DNA of 64,000 nucleotides from Pseudomonadales bacterium (lineage in GTDB: Bacteria; Pseudomonadota; Gammaproteobacteria; Pseudomonadales; DC-out160): assembly GCA_019090455.1 (NCBI GenBank), contig JAHRWA010000020.1:113384-177383 (forward strand), in the 5' to 3' direction. A program made the translations under genes and the position numbers. The notes under the pieces were generated by a model. It saw only the letters and a list, made by a program, of their open reading frames with translations, was not told where the DNA came from and ran no database searches. Shown piece after piece: positions 51,696 through 62,725 of this stretch. Position 1 is the stretch's first letter. Every line of letters starts with the position of its first letter.

Positions 51696-52184
51696 ATGAA
51701 TTACTCACCATCCCCACAGGAAAAACAACACTCTCCACAGATACCATCGCATTCTCATCGATTTGCAAAAATACAAAATTTAGCTGTAATGAAATCAGGA
51801 AGTGCTCTTTTAGCCATTGTTGCGATAAGCCTATTAGTACAACTAGTAACGGCCCTTTTTTATTCGCCCTATATCGTACTGGGTATCGGGATAATGACCA
51901 TGTCCGCTCTGTGCCTCTCTGCCTACTACTGCAAACCAGGAGACGCTGATGATGTTAACAATTGTATCAAATCTACTTCCGTGAAAGAAATGGCAATTGA
52001 AGATACCTCGAATATAAAATCCAATATCAAACTGGATGTCTTTAGTAGCTCTGATCGTCGCATTGAGTCTGATCGACGCTCTCACCAATCACCAATACGA
52101 CAACAAGGGCGCCGAGGGAAGGACGAACTACACAATCAAGATCAGCGAAATCCACCCCAAAGTGATTCGGAACGCCATGCCTAA
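51696..52184 (+). CDS. Small membrane protein with basic C-terminal tail, unknown function
   Basis: 162 aa, not recognised. Two adjacent transmembrane helices at ~35-54 and ~57-79 (SGSALLAIVAISLLVQLVTAL; YIVLGIGIMTMSALCLSAYY) are followed by a hydrophilic tail of ~80 residues containing SDRRIESDRRSHQ and QQGRRGK. Such DRR-type repeats are common in small gammaproteobacterial membrane proteins. GGAG stands 9 nt before ATG 51696. It is divergent from tesB and 87 bp upstream of mfd. Confidence 0.7.
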   Translation: MNYSPSPQEKQHSPQIPSHSHRFAKIQNLAVMKSGSALLAIVAISLLVQLVTALFYSPYIVLGIGIMTMSALCLSAYYCKPGDADDVNNCIKSTSVKEMAIEDTSNIKSNIKLDVFSSSDRRIESDRRSHQSPIRQQGRRGKDELHNQDQRNPPQSDSERHA

Positions 52185-52271
52185 ACCAATTGCCGCCATT
52201 TAATATCAGGGGAAAACACCACTAAAAACCAGTACAATCCCGCCATCTTCAATCTTAGGGATGTTCTAGTC

Positions 52272-55200
52272 ATGTCGGTTGCTACACTCTCCATACTTCC
52301 TTCCAATACCATTCCCACCAACGCTAACGACCATCGACATTGGGGAGACCTGAAAGGCTCCGCTCTTGCGCTTGCTATCACTGAAGCGGTAGAACAATTT
52401 TCCGGAGTCACTGTTGTCATCGCTGCCAACTCCAATGAGGCTGTTCGCTTAGAAAAAGAAATTAGTTTTTTTTTAGGGTGTAACGACAATACTAACGATC
52501 GAGCTGAACTCTTACTGAGTCTACCCGACTGGGAAACTTTGCCCTACGATACATTTTCACCGCACCAGGATATAGTCTCCGAACGTCTCGCCAGCTTGTA
52601 TCGGTTACCCACATTGAAGCAAGGCGTACTGGTCGTCGCCCTAACGACACTGATGCATAGACTTCCGCCAAAATCATTCCTTGAAGGCTATAGCTTGGTA
52701 CTAGATGTTAATGAGAAATTTGATATCGAAGATACCCGCAAGCGATTACAGAGCTGCGGTTACCGTTGCGTAGACACAGTTCTTGAACATGGGGAATTTG
52801 CAATACGCGGCTCCATTGTCGATATTTATCCCATGGGAAGTCAAAAGCCCTATCGCATTGAGCTATTTGACGACGAAATTGAAACACTTCGCACCTTTGA
52901 CCCCGAGACTCAAAGATCAAATAAACAAGTAGATAGTATTAAGGTGCTACCAGCAAAAGAGTTTCCACTTACACCCGCAGCCATCGGACTCTTTAAGGAA
53001 CAATGGTTACGTAAGTTCGACGTCAATCCTAGAGGATGCCCCATTTATCAAGATGTGGCGGAGGGTATATCCTCGGCAGGCATAGAGTATTTTATGCCAC
53101 TGTTTTTTGAGCAGACAGTCACATTGTTTGATTATCTTCCTAAAAATTCTCTACTTGTGAATACCTCGGGTCTGACACCGGCCACAGACCGTTTTTGGCA
53201 AGACATCAACAAACGATACGAAGACCGCCGTCACGATATAACGCATCCAATACTCGCACCCAAAGAGATTTTTCTCGAAGTCGATGAAGTACACCGGTTT
53301 TTAAAACAGTTTCCCAGAGTGACTGTCAGTGAAGAAACCGTTCCTGATCAAGCCGGACACCACAATTTATCCGCCCTCCCTCCTCCTCAATTACCCGTTA
53401 ACCACAAGGCCGACAATCCACTCTTAGCCCTGCAAGCCTACATCCTGGAAAAGGAAACGAGTCAGCATCGAGTTCTATTTTGCGCCGAGACTGCCGGGCG
53501 CAGAGAAAGCCTGTTAGATTTGTTACAACGTATCAACATTCGCCCCCAAACCGTTGAAAATTGGCAGACCTTTATCAATAGCAACACGGCTATCGGTATT
53601 ACAGTTGCAGCGATGGAATCTGGCCTTGAACTATCCGATAGCCAATACAGCTTAATATCAGAGCCACAACTATTTGGCAGCCGCGTATTGCAAGAACGTC
53701 GGCGTCGAAAAAGCGTTGATGAGCACGCAGAAAACATTGTCAAAAACCTAGCCGAACTCAGCATTGGCTCTCCGGTTGTTCATATCGATCACGGAGTGGG
53801 TCGTTATCGAGGGTTGCAAACACTGGCGATCGATGACCAAGAACAAGAGTTTCTAACTCTGGAATATGCAAAAGGCGCCAAACTCTACGTCCCAGTTTCC
53901 AGCTTACACCTCATAGCCCGATACTCTGGCGCCAATGACGAAAGCGCACCGACTCATAATTTAGGGACCGAGCAGTGGCAAAAAGAGAAACGCAAAGCCG
54001 CTGAACAGATCCGAGATGTTGCCGCTGAACTTCTCAACATCTACGCCCGACGTGCTGCGAAAGAAGGGTATATTTACAAGATTTCCAAAGAGGAGTACGC
54101 GCAATTTTCGTCTGACTTTCCCTTTGAAGAAACGCCAGATCAAGAGGCAGCGATTGAACAAGTCATCCTCGATATGAAATCGAACAAACCAATGGATCGA
54201 TTAGTTTGTGGTGATGTGGGATTTGGTAAGACCGAGGTGGCAATGAGAGCAACCTTTATCGCCGTACAAGACGGTAAACAAGTCGGCATACTCGTACCCA
54301 CCACACTACTAGCACAACAACATTACGAATCCTTTAAAGACCGTTTTGCAGAGTGGCCAATTAACATTGAAGTGCTCTCAAGATTCAAAACTGCCAAAGA
54401 GCAACAAGAAGCTATCCGAAAACTCAATGAAGGCACAATTGACATCATCATCGGCACCCATAAACTGCTCAGCAGTACCATAAAATTTAATGATCTCGGA
54501 TTGATTATCGTGGATGAAGAACACCGCTTTGGTGTACGCCATAAAGAGAAATTAAAATCATTAAGAACCGACGTTGATATTCTAACGCTCACAGCGACTC
54601 CCATACCCAGAACGTTAAACATGGCCATGTCAGGCATTCGTGACATGTCCATCATCGCCACCCCTCCCGCAAAACGACTCTCCATCAAAACTTTTGTCAG
54701 ACAGTCCAATGACACTATTATCAAAGAGGCCGTACTCAGAGAGTTGATGCGTGGCGGTCAGATTTACTACTTACACAACGAAGTTAAAACCATTGAAAAA
54801 GCCGCACACGATTTAGAAAAACTCATCCCAGAAATCCGACTTGGCATCGCCCACGGACAGATGCGCGAACGTGAGTTAGAACAAGTCATGTCAGATTTTT
54901 ATCATAAACGCTATAACGTACTAGTCTGCACTACTATCATTGAAACCGGTATAGATGTTCCCACTGCCAACACCATCATCATGGACAAAGCCGATCGCTT
55001 AGGCCTAGCCCAGTTACACCAGCTACGAGGCAGAGTGGGACGCTCGCATCATCAAGCCTATGCTTATCTCTTAACACCCAATAAAAAATCCATGAGCAAG
55101 GATGCCATCAAACGACTCGATGCCATACAGGATGCCAATGACTTAGGCGCTGGATTTACCCTTGCCAGTCATGACTTGGAGATACGGGGTGCAGGGGAAT

Positions 55201-55763
55201 TTCTAGGAGACGAGCAGAGCGGCAACATGCACAGCCTCGGATTCTCTCTTTACATGGAAATGCTCGATAGTGCAGTGAAGGCGATAAAAGAAGGTAAAAC
55301 GCCTGACCTGGATAAACCATTACACCAAGGCCCCGAAATCAATCTCCACACAGCGGCTTTGATCCCTGATGACTACTTACCCGATGTCCATAATCGATTA
55401 ATCATGTACAAGCGTATTGCTAGCGCTAAAAATGATCGTCAGCTTTACGACTTAAAAATCGAAATGATTGACAGATTTGGTCTATTACCTGATCAAGTTA
55501 AGAACCTATTTCGAATTACTGAACTAAAATTAAAAGCGATTGAATTAGGACTTGCCAAGATTGATGTTGCAATGGAAAACGGTCGCTTTGAATTCGGACC
55601 AGACGCCAAGGTGGACCCATTGGCCATTGTCAAAATGGTGCAGAATCAGCCGCAACAATATAAATTGGAAGGTGCCGATAAATTGAAGTTCACCCTTGAT
55701 ATGGCCGATCCCGAAGTTCGATTTCAAACTGTCGAATCACTCATGACACAATTAAAAGGATAA
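52272..55763 (+). CDS. mfd: Transcription-repair coupling factor
   Basis: 1163 aa, full length. Mfd pushes stalled RNA polymerase off DNA lesions and recruits UvrA. Domain order: UvrB-homology region (~30-350, with DWETLPYDTFSPHQDIVSERL), RNA-polymerase-interacting CarD-like domain (~495-560, GSPVVHIDHGVGRYRGLQTL), helicase with Walker A GDVGFGKTE (~647) and DEEHRFG (~749), motif VI region LHQLRGRVGRSHHQAYAYLL (~915), and the C-terminal TRCF domain. csiV follows by 9 bp. Confidence 0.98.
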   Translation: MSVATLSILPSNTIPTNANDHRHWGDLKGSALALAITEAVEQFSGVTVVIAANSNEAVRLEKEISFFLGCNDNTNDRAELLLSLPDWETLPYDTFSPHQDIVSERLASLYRLPTLKQGVLVVALTTLMHRLPPKSFLEGYSLVLDVNEKFDIEDTRKRLQSCGYRCVDTVLEHGEFAIRGSIVDIYPMGSQKPYRIELFDDEIETLRTFDPETQRSNKQVDSIKVLPAKEFPLTPAAIGLFKEQWLRKFDVNPRGCPIYQDVAEGISSAGIEYFMPLFFEQTVTLFDYLPKNSLLVNTSGLTPATDRFWQDINKRYEDRRHDITHPILAPKEIFLEVDEVHRFLKQFPRVTVSEETVPDQAGHHNLSALPPPQLPVNHKADNPLLALQAYILEKETSQHRVLFCAETAGRRESLLDLLQRINIRPQTVENWQTFINSNTAIGITVAAMESGLELSDSQYSLISEPQLFGSRVLQERRRRKSVDEHAENIVKNLAELSIGSPVVHIDHGVGRYRGLQTLAIDDQEQEFLTLEYAKGAKLYVPVSSLHLIARYSGANDESAPTHNLGTEQWQKEKRKAAEQIRDVAAELLNIYARRAAKEGYIYKISKEEYAQFSSDFPFEETPDQEAAIEQVILDMKSNKPMDRLVCGDVGFGKTEVAMRATFIAVQDGKQVGILVPTTLLAQQHYESFKDRFAEWPINIEVLSRFKTAKEQQEAIRKLNEGTIDIIIGTHKLLSSTIKFNDLGLIIVDEEHRFGVRHKEKLKSLRTDVDILTLTATPIPRTLNMAMSGIRDMSIIATPPAKRLSIKTFVRQSNDTIIKEAVLRELMRGGQIYYLHNEVKTIEKAAHDLEKLIPEIRLGIAHGQMRERELEQVMSDFYHKRYNVLVCTTIIETGIDVPTANTIIMDKADRLGLAQLHQLRGRVGRSHHQAYAYLLTPNKKSMSKDAIKRLDAIQDANDLGAGFTLASHDLEIRGAGEFLGDEQSGNMHSLGFSLYMEMLDSAVKAIKEGKTPDLDKPLHQGPEINLHTAALIPDDYLPDVHNRLIMYKRIASAKNDRQLYDLKIEMIDRFGLLPDQVKNLFRITELKLKAIELGLAKIDVAMENGRFEFGPDAKVDPLAIVKMVQNQPQQYKLEGADKLKFTLDMADPEVRFQTVESLMTQLKG

Positions 55764-55772
55764 TCAATCAGC

Positions 55773-57721
<1,949 letters not shown>

Positions 57722-57782
57722 CCCTATCTGTATATTTGCTCCTTACAGCAATTTTCACTAAACAACGAAGAACACCGGAAAT

Positions 57783-57810
57783 AAAAAAAGCCGCTAACGC
57801 GGCTTTTTTT
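57783..57810. terminator. Bidirectional rho-independent terminator
   Basis: AAAAAAAGCCGC-TAAC-GCGGCTTTTTTT: a GCCGC/GCGGC core extended by an A-tract paired with a T-tract. It lies between hemF (+) and the first lipoprotein gene (-), which converge. Confidence 0.92.
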
Positions 57811-57830
57811 ATTTCACAGTCATTATTGCA

Positions 57831-59516
57831 TTAATATATTTTTGAGTAGAAATCCATATTAACGTCTTGGCCTCCAGTAGAAGTCAGCTCCAATTTCCCT
57901 TTCACATGATTCCGACCCTTTTCCATAATAGTGATAGTACCACTTTGAAAAAATACCACGCCATTCGTATATGTCTCTTTCAGGGCCTCGGAGATGATAA
58001 CTACAGATCCGCCATCAGGCTCCCCTAAGGTATAAGTCCCGGCTTGAATACTACGATTAAGATCCATTTCAACTCGATAGATACTACCGTCAATGATCAT
58101 CGCCATATTCAGCTTGGTATTAACCTCATCGCCATCAAGAGCAATAATAGGCTTATCAATACAGGCAACTGATGCTCTTGCTAATTTATCCGTACCGACA
58201 AAGTTCATGCAGACATTATTACTTTCTCTCGACCGTTTTCTAAAAGTTATCGAGGGGAAATTATCCCCTAAAACATTGATGTCTACCTTAATCGTGCTAG
58301 TACTTTGGATATCTACCGATCCAATCAAACTATCATCGACGAACAGCTCATTTAACTGTTGTGATAAGGTGCCATTCTCTTCGTCTTTTTCTACCTCTAA
58401 GGCCCCACCCTCCATTTCACATATAGCCATTCCTAAGGAAGCAGCTTCATCCATGATTAGCAATCCTGCGTCAATAAGACCTGTAGGATCAAGATTATTC
58501 TCACTCACTTCATCAATAGTTAACAAAGCCCCTCTTAACAAGGTCTTTTGAAACCCATCCATAGTCCACACACCCGTCAAACCAGACACACCATCTACAT
58601 CAGAACAATCATCCAATTCAGTCGCAGGATCTTCATCTACTATCCCTGTGAAATTTAAATCAATCTCCGCACAAACATCTAAACCCGGCTCTGATACCAG
58701 AAAATTACCCGAAAAAACGCCATGTGTATCGGACTCTAAAGAATAACTACCGGCAGCCTCATCCTCTGAGCAGGTGTCAAAAGTGATGAAACCTGAAGTG
58801 AACACAACCTCATTCGTCACGAGTGGCACCTGAAAAGCAGAGCTTTTCATAGTGGCCTTTACATTTGAACCCAACACATTCGCATTGTCTCTGTCAGCTC
58901 CTCCTCTAAAAGACATTTCTAATTCAAGAACATCGTCTCCATAAGCAGCAGCAATACCTAAATTCGCCGCTCCACCCTCTTCAATAGCGTCTCCACAAAC
59001 GGCTGTCACCTCTTCCAAACTAGGCGCGTCACCATCACTATTTAAACTAAACCGGTTATCTTCAGTTTTCCTTAGGGAACCATTAAGAAGATTAATATAA
59101 CTAGCGTAGGGTTCATTCGGCCCGACCCGAACACCTATTTTGCTCTCGTCTTTATAGGTAAATCGCAAAACCGAGTTATCCTCTTCATCCAAGTTTCTAG
59201 AGCGATATTGATTACCGGTTACATCGAAAACCTCAGAACTATGGTTAAAACAATCGTAAACCGTTGCAGTACTGCCCTGATCTGTCACCAGATACAAAAA
59301 ACGCATACTAAATAAACCGGAAATAGCGACAGTTCCTCCCCAAAGTCCCGTTATTCGACCTTCGGTGGTAACCGGATCAGTAATCACAGGAGGATCAGTC
59401 AAATCAGCCGGCGGAGCTTCTCCACCGCCACCGCCGCCGCCTCCACCGCACGCAATCAGGCTCATGCAGGCCACTAGTACAGATGTTAGAGGTAATAAAA
59501 ATTTATTAGTTTTCAT
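57831..59516 (-). CDS. Large lipoprotein with poly-Gly linker; C-terminal domain duplicated next door
   Basis: 561 aa. The signal peptide and lipobox LIAC place the lipidated Cys at residue 23, followed by nine glycines, so it is probably a surface or outer membrane lipoprotein. Residues ~55-300 form one domain with several cysteines (YDCFN, VCGDAIEEGG, DTCSED, VCAEID). Residues ~312-561 are clearly homologous to the upstream neighbour (GLTGVW, LDPTGLIDAGLLIMD, ACIDKPI, GSIYRVEMDLN, VKGKLELTSTGGQDV). AAAGG precedes ATG 59516. No function is recognised; the GxW start of each domain recalls lipocalin-like barrels, but this is only an impression. Confidence 0.85.
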   Translation of the reverse strand: MKTNKFLLPLTSVLVACMSLIACGGGGGGGGGEAPPADLTDPPVITDPVTTEGRITGLWGGTVAISGLFSMRFLYLVTDQGSTATVYDCFNHSSEVFDVTGNQYRSRNLDEEDNSVLRFTYKDESKIGVRVGPNEPYASYINLLNGSLRKTEDNRFSLNSDGDAPSLEEVTAVCGDAIEEGGAANLGIAAAYGDDVLELEMSFRGGADRDNANVLGSNVKATMKSSAFQVPLVTNEVVFTSGFITFDTCSEDEAAGSYSLESDTHGVFSGNFLVSEPGLDVCAEIDLNFTGIVDEDPATELDDCSDVDGVSGLTGVWTMDGFQKTLLRGALLTIDEVSENNLDPTGLIDAGLLIMDEAASLGMAICEMEGGALEVEKDEENGTLSQQLNELFVDDSLIGSVDIQSTSTIKVDINVLGDNFPSITFRKRSRESNNVCMNFVGTDKLARASVACIDKPIIALDGDEVNTKLNMAMIIDGSIYRVEMDLNRSIQAGTYTLGEPDGGSVVIISEALKETYTNGVVFFQSGTITIMEKGRNHVKGKLELTSTGGQDVNMDFYSKIY

Positions 59517-59601
59517 AAAACTACCTTTTATCCCAAATCAACTACGGATTTAATTGAATTTAATTAATTGTTATTTTTAAACAGTGTCCAACAAATCGAA
59601 A

Positions 59602-60474
59602 TCAGTAAATACTCGAGTTAAAATCTACAAGCACTTTTTGACCGTCAGTAGAGATCAAATCCAAAGTTCCCTTAACCCGAGATCCGGTTTTTTCTGTAAG
59701 CGTCACCGTCCCACTATCAAAGGTCAGGGAATCGGATTCAATCAAGTCATCAAAAGCCGGAGAACTTACCAATACAGAAACTTCTCCCAAAGCCACGTCA
59801 TAAGCGCCTACGGCAACGGTATTTTCAAAATTCATTATAATTCGGTAAATTTCCCCACCGCTAACCACTGCCATGGTCAACTGAGTATTCCTGGCGTCAC
59901 CAGCCGTTTCACTCAAACTATATAACGGCTTATCAATACAACTTATCGTTGACCTCGGGAGTCTCTCAAAGTTCTCAGTCCGCAAACAAACATCATTCTG
60001 TCCCCCATCCGACCGTACAAATACCAAAGCGTATTCCCCGAATCCAGGAATATTTGCATCGATCTCAAGACGGGTATCGCTTAAAACTGTCATATCACCA
60101 AACAATTCCCCTCCGGTCAGATCCTCAACATCCTCTTCACTAGTAATACTATCGCCGTCCCTGACAAGATTTGTGACTCCCTTGGTTTCACAAAAAGTCA
60201 TTTGCAAATTGTCACCACCATCAAACAGCATAATTCCGATATTGATCAATTCACTAGGGTCAAGTTCAGCGTCATCTCCCAATGTGGCCGCTACCCCTTC
60301 CAAAAAAACCTTAGTGATGGGCTCAATTTCCCAGATACCTGTTAGACCTTCACTTTCTTCAGTAGACGTACAGGGAGGCTCACTGTCGCCGCCATCACCG
60401 CCTCCACAAGAACCCAGCAGTAAACTGCCAGCCAAGATAATCGCTAGGTTTAAGGAATAATTCTTCGAATTCAT
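59602..60474 (-). CDS. Lipoprotein, paralogue of the downstream gene's C-terminal half
   Basis: 290 aa. Lipobox LGSC with Cys23, then GGGDGGDSEPP. The whole mature region matches residues ~312-561 of the next gene (EGLTGIWEI, LDPSELINIGIMLFD, SCIDKPL, GEIYRIIMNFE, VKGTLDLISTDGQKV). It is 85 bp upstream of that gene on the same strand, a tandem duplication probably transcribed together. Conserved cysteines (PPCTST, FCETKG, VCLRTE, SCIDKP) may form disulfides. No family is recognised. Confidence 0.85.
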   Translation of the reverse strand: MNSKNYSLNLAIILAGSLLLGSCGGGDGGDSEPPCTSTEESEGLTGIWEIEPITKVFLEGVAATLGDDAELDPSELINIGIMLFDGGDNLQMTFCETKGVTNLVRDGDSITSEEDVEDLTGGELFGDMTVLSDTRLEIDANIPGFGEYALVFVRSDGGQNDVCLRTENFERLPRSTISCIDKPLYSLSETAGDARNTQLTMAVVSGGEIYRIIMNFENTVAVGAYDVALGEVSVLVSSPAFDDLIESDSLTFDSGTVTLTEKTGSRVKGTLDLISTDGQKVLVDFNSSIY

Positions 60475-60760
60475 AAAAGGACCTGTTAACAGCCGATAAC
60501 TTCTTATTTTTGTTTTTTTAGGGGAGGCGACACTTGATCAGCACACCGATTCATACCTAGCCACATGATACTATCGGCTAAGATCTAGTGCTACCAATAG
60601 AGTTGCGTAGTGTTTGGCTAAGAAATGTAACATCTGCAGGCACGAATATAACGATTCCAGCCTCAATTCCAGAAAGAAAAAACAGATATAACCAACTGAA
60701 ATAATAGGCCTTTTATTAAACCAGCGGACAACAACGCTATCGCCAGCATTCACACCACAT

Positions 60761-61066
60761 TCACCGCTTTTTCTTCTTTTTTCGCTTCTTTTTGCTCTTG
60801 GTTTTTTTAATCTTTTTATCCCAACCCATCGCCTTTTGAAATCGCTGCTGTAGGTCTGCCTCTTGTCGGATTTTCTTCTCGTTGAGTAGACGATCTCGCT
60901 CACCAGTCAGATTCACTATCGGTGCAGTCTTATGCTCAACGGTCTTGTCCTTATTTAGATTGTCCTTATTTAGATTTTCCTTATCTAAATTGCTCTTAAC
61001 TAGGTTGCCCTTATGCGCAGCGCCCTTAAGGACATTGTCTTCGTCACCACCTTGCTTATCATTCAT
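60761..61066 (-). CDS. Small Lys-rich repeat protein, 101 aa
   Basis: I choose ATG 61066 (MNDKQGGDED), because GGGAGAG lies upstream at good spacing; the open frame extends further upstream but looks non-coding. The N-terminal third is a pentapeptide repeat of the type x-N-L-x-K (GNLVK, SNLDK, ENLNK, DNLNK). The middle is charged and helical (GERDRLLNEKKIRQEADLQQRFQKAMGWD). The tail is nearly all lysine (KKIKKTKSKKKRKKKKKR), suggesting nucleic acid or membrane-phosphate binding. Divergent from the ABC1 kinase gene. Not recognised. The 286 bp between its stop and the lipoprotein start hold nothing I can support. Confidence 0.55.
   Translation of the reverse strand: MNDKQGGDEDNVLKGAAHKGNLVKSNLDKENLNKDNLNKDKTVEHKTAPIVNLTGERDRLLNEKKIRQEADLQQRFQKAMGWDKKIKKTKSKKKRKKKKKR
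60950..61039. repeat. 15-bp tandem repeat, six copies, inside the Lys-rich gene
   Basis: Six degenerate 15-bp units start at 60950, 60965, 60980, 60995, 61010 and 61025 (e.g. CTTATTTAGATTGTC, CTTATTTAGATTTTC). The left-hand copies are most alike, suggesting recent expansion there. They are in frame and encode the pentapeptide repeat. Confidence 0.88.
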
Positions 61067-61183
61067 GCCAACAAACTCTCCCATTACAATCATGGAGTTG
61101 TATAGTCCCCCACAGCTCTGTTTTTCACAGACACCATGGGTTAACATCGCGACATTATAGAGAGATTTCAACAAGGAGTGGTA

Positions 61184-62566
61184 ATGAACGAGCGTAAAAT
61201 TAGGAAACCACTTAAACGGATAAAATCGGGGGCATTTGAGCGACGCTTTGCTATGGCGAAAGCCGGAGTCGTAGCCAGCACGATGTTCGCTACACAATCC
61301 GCAGGCAATTTATTTAGAGATAAAGAATCTCGGCAAATCAAACAAAAAGAAATCCTCTCTATGCAGGCCCAATACCTAGTGGATGAGATAGGTAAACTGA
61401 AAGGCAGCATCGTAAAAATTGGTCAGATAATGGCATTGTGGGGCGAACACTTTTTGCCAGAAGAAGTCACTCTAGCCTTGCATACCCTGGAAGATGATAC
61501 CACCACGGTAGCCTGGTCCTTTATGTACAAAGCGCTGGAAGATCAACTTGGCCCTGAAAAATTAGCAGACCTCGAAATTGATGAAATCCCTATCGGAGCC
61601 GCCAGCCTTGGCCAAGTCCATCTTGCAAAACGCAAATCTGATGGCAAGCTCATCTGCTTAAAAATCCAATACCCTGGCGTATCCGATGCCATCGATAGCG
61701 ATCTCAATACGGTAGCCAACCTACTCCGCTTAACTCGCTTGGTCCCCATCACTGAAGAATTTGAGCAGTGGTTAGATGAAATTCGAATGATGATGAAGCG
61801 GGAAGTCGATTATGTTTTAGAAAAAGAATCCACTGTACGCTTCAAAGGATTATTAAAAGACGACAGTCGCTACATAGTCCCAAGTATCTATCCTGAATAT
61901 TCTACAGATCAGATTTTAGCAACGTCTTATGAACCTGGAGTCAACTTTAATTCCCCCGAGTTTCTTGGGCTATCTCAGAATCGCCGTAATCACATTGCAC
62001 AGTCCTGTATGGAACTATGCTGGCGCGAAGTCTTTGAATGGGGGGAAATGCAGACCGACCCAAATTTCGGTAATTTCTTTATTCGCCTTGGAGACGACAC
62101 GACGCCAGACAGGCTGGTATTAATTGACTTTGGAGCAGTACGCGAGTTTTCAGCCGAAACTATTGGACCCGGTAAATTAATGATTGAAGGCGCATTTAAG
62201 CATGATAAACAAATCATTCGCCAAGCACTCATTGATTTAAAATTCATGAAGGAAGACACACCTGACAGAATCATTCTCGCTTTTACCGATATGATTTGTA
62301 CCGCAATTGAACCCTTTGCCGATATTGAAAAGCATCCTCCCCCGGCAAACCTGCTAACTAAAAATGGCGAGTACAAATGGGCGGAAAGCGATTTGGCAGC
62401 GAGAACACTGCTCAAAGCATCACAATCTGCCTTCTCTGTTCATTTTGCGATTCCACCGAGAGAGTTTATGTTTTTGAGCCGTAAGCTCATTGGATCATTT
62501 ACCTTGATGTCGGTCATTAGTGCGGAATTAAAAGGACATGATATTTTGGCTAAGTTTATAGACTGA
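61184..62566 (+). CDS. ABC1/AarF (UbiB-like) atypical kinase family protein
   Basis: 460 aa from ATG 61184 (AAGGAG 5 nt upstream); a GTG two codons earlier overlaps that site. ABC1 signatures are the KxGQ motif KGSIVKIGQIMALWG, the Ala-rich loop PIGAASLGQVHLA, the invariant Lys in LICLKIQYPGV, REVDYVLEKES, the catalytic-loop region TDPNFGNFF (usual DPHPGN) and the metal motif LIDFGAVREF. Family members act in ubiquinone or lipid homeostasis. This one is not in a ubi operon, so its role is open. Confidence 0.92.
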   Translation: MNERKIRKPLKRIKSGAFERRFAMAKAGVVASTMFATQSAGNLFRDKESRQIKQKEILSMQAQYLVDEIGKLKGSIVKIGQIMALWGEHFLPEEVTLALHTLEDDTTTVAWSFMYKALEDQLGPEKLADLEIDEIPIGAASLGQVHLAKRKSDGKLICLKIQYPGVSDAIDSDLNTVANLLRLTRLVPITEEFEQWLDEIRMMMKREVDYVLEKESTVRFKGLLKDDSRYIVPSIYPEYSTDQILATSYEPGVNFNSPEFLGLSQNRRNHIAQSCMELCWREVFEWGEMQTDPNFGNFFIRLGDDTTPDRLVLIDFGAVREFSAETIGPGKLMIEGAFKHDKQIIRQALIDLKFMKEDTPDRIILAFTDMICTAIEPFADIEKHPPPANLLTKNGEYKWAESDLAARTLLKASQSAFSVHFAIPPREFMFLSRKLIGSFTLMSVISAELKGHDILAKFID

Positions 62567-62616
62567 GGTTTATACACTGGGGTTTATACACTGGGGTTTA
62601 TACACTGGGGTTTATA
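62553..62616. repeat. 14-bp tandem repeat arising at the 3' end of the ABC1 gene
   Basis: Three perfect copies of GGTTTATACACTGG (62567-62608) and a partial fourth. The preceding 14 bp, AGTTTATAGACTGA (62553-62566), are a diverged copy that contains the gene's last codons and TGA stop. Confidence 0.92.
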
Positions 62617-62631
62617 AATTAAGAAAATTAT

Positions 62632-62676
62632 CTCCCTAACAAAATCCCAATTCTGAAAAAGGGTTTTGTTAGGGAG
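62632..62676. terminator. Long hairpin between convergent ABC1 and pepN genes
   Basis: CTCCCTAACAAAA(T)CCC (62632-62648) pairs with GGGTTTTGTTAGGGAG (62661-62676): 16 bp with one bulged T and a 12-nt loop. There is no T-tract on either side, so termination is likely by position only. Confidence 0.55.
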
Positions 62677-62725
62677 CGAGTTCATCAAAGATTATTCAAA
62701 CCATTTCAACAAGCCCCTACCCAGA

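Noticed and set aside
60571..60903. 110-aa minus-strand ORF overlapping the Lys-rich gene
   Set aside because: It is an out-of-frame shadow, rich in Arg/Lys because of the A/T-rich repeat, and has no ribosome binding site.
61067..61297. Upstream extension of the Lys-rich ORF (178 aa)
   Set aside because: It overlaps the ABC1 gene's start region and is not protein-like; ATG 61066 has the ribosome binding site.
62553..62616. CRISPR-like array
   Set aside because: The 14-bp units are directly adjacent with no spacers, and no cas genes are present.
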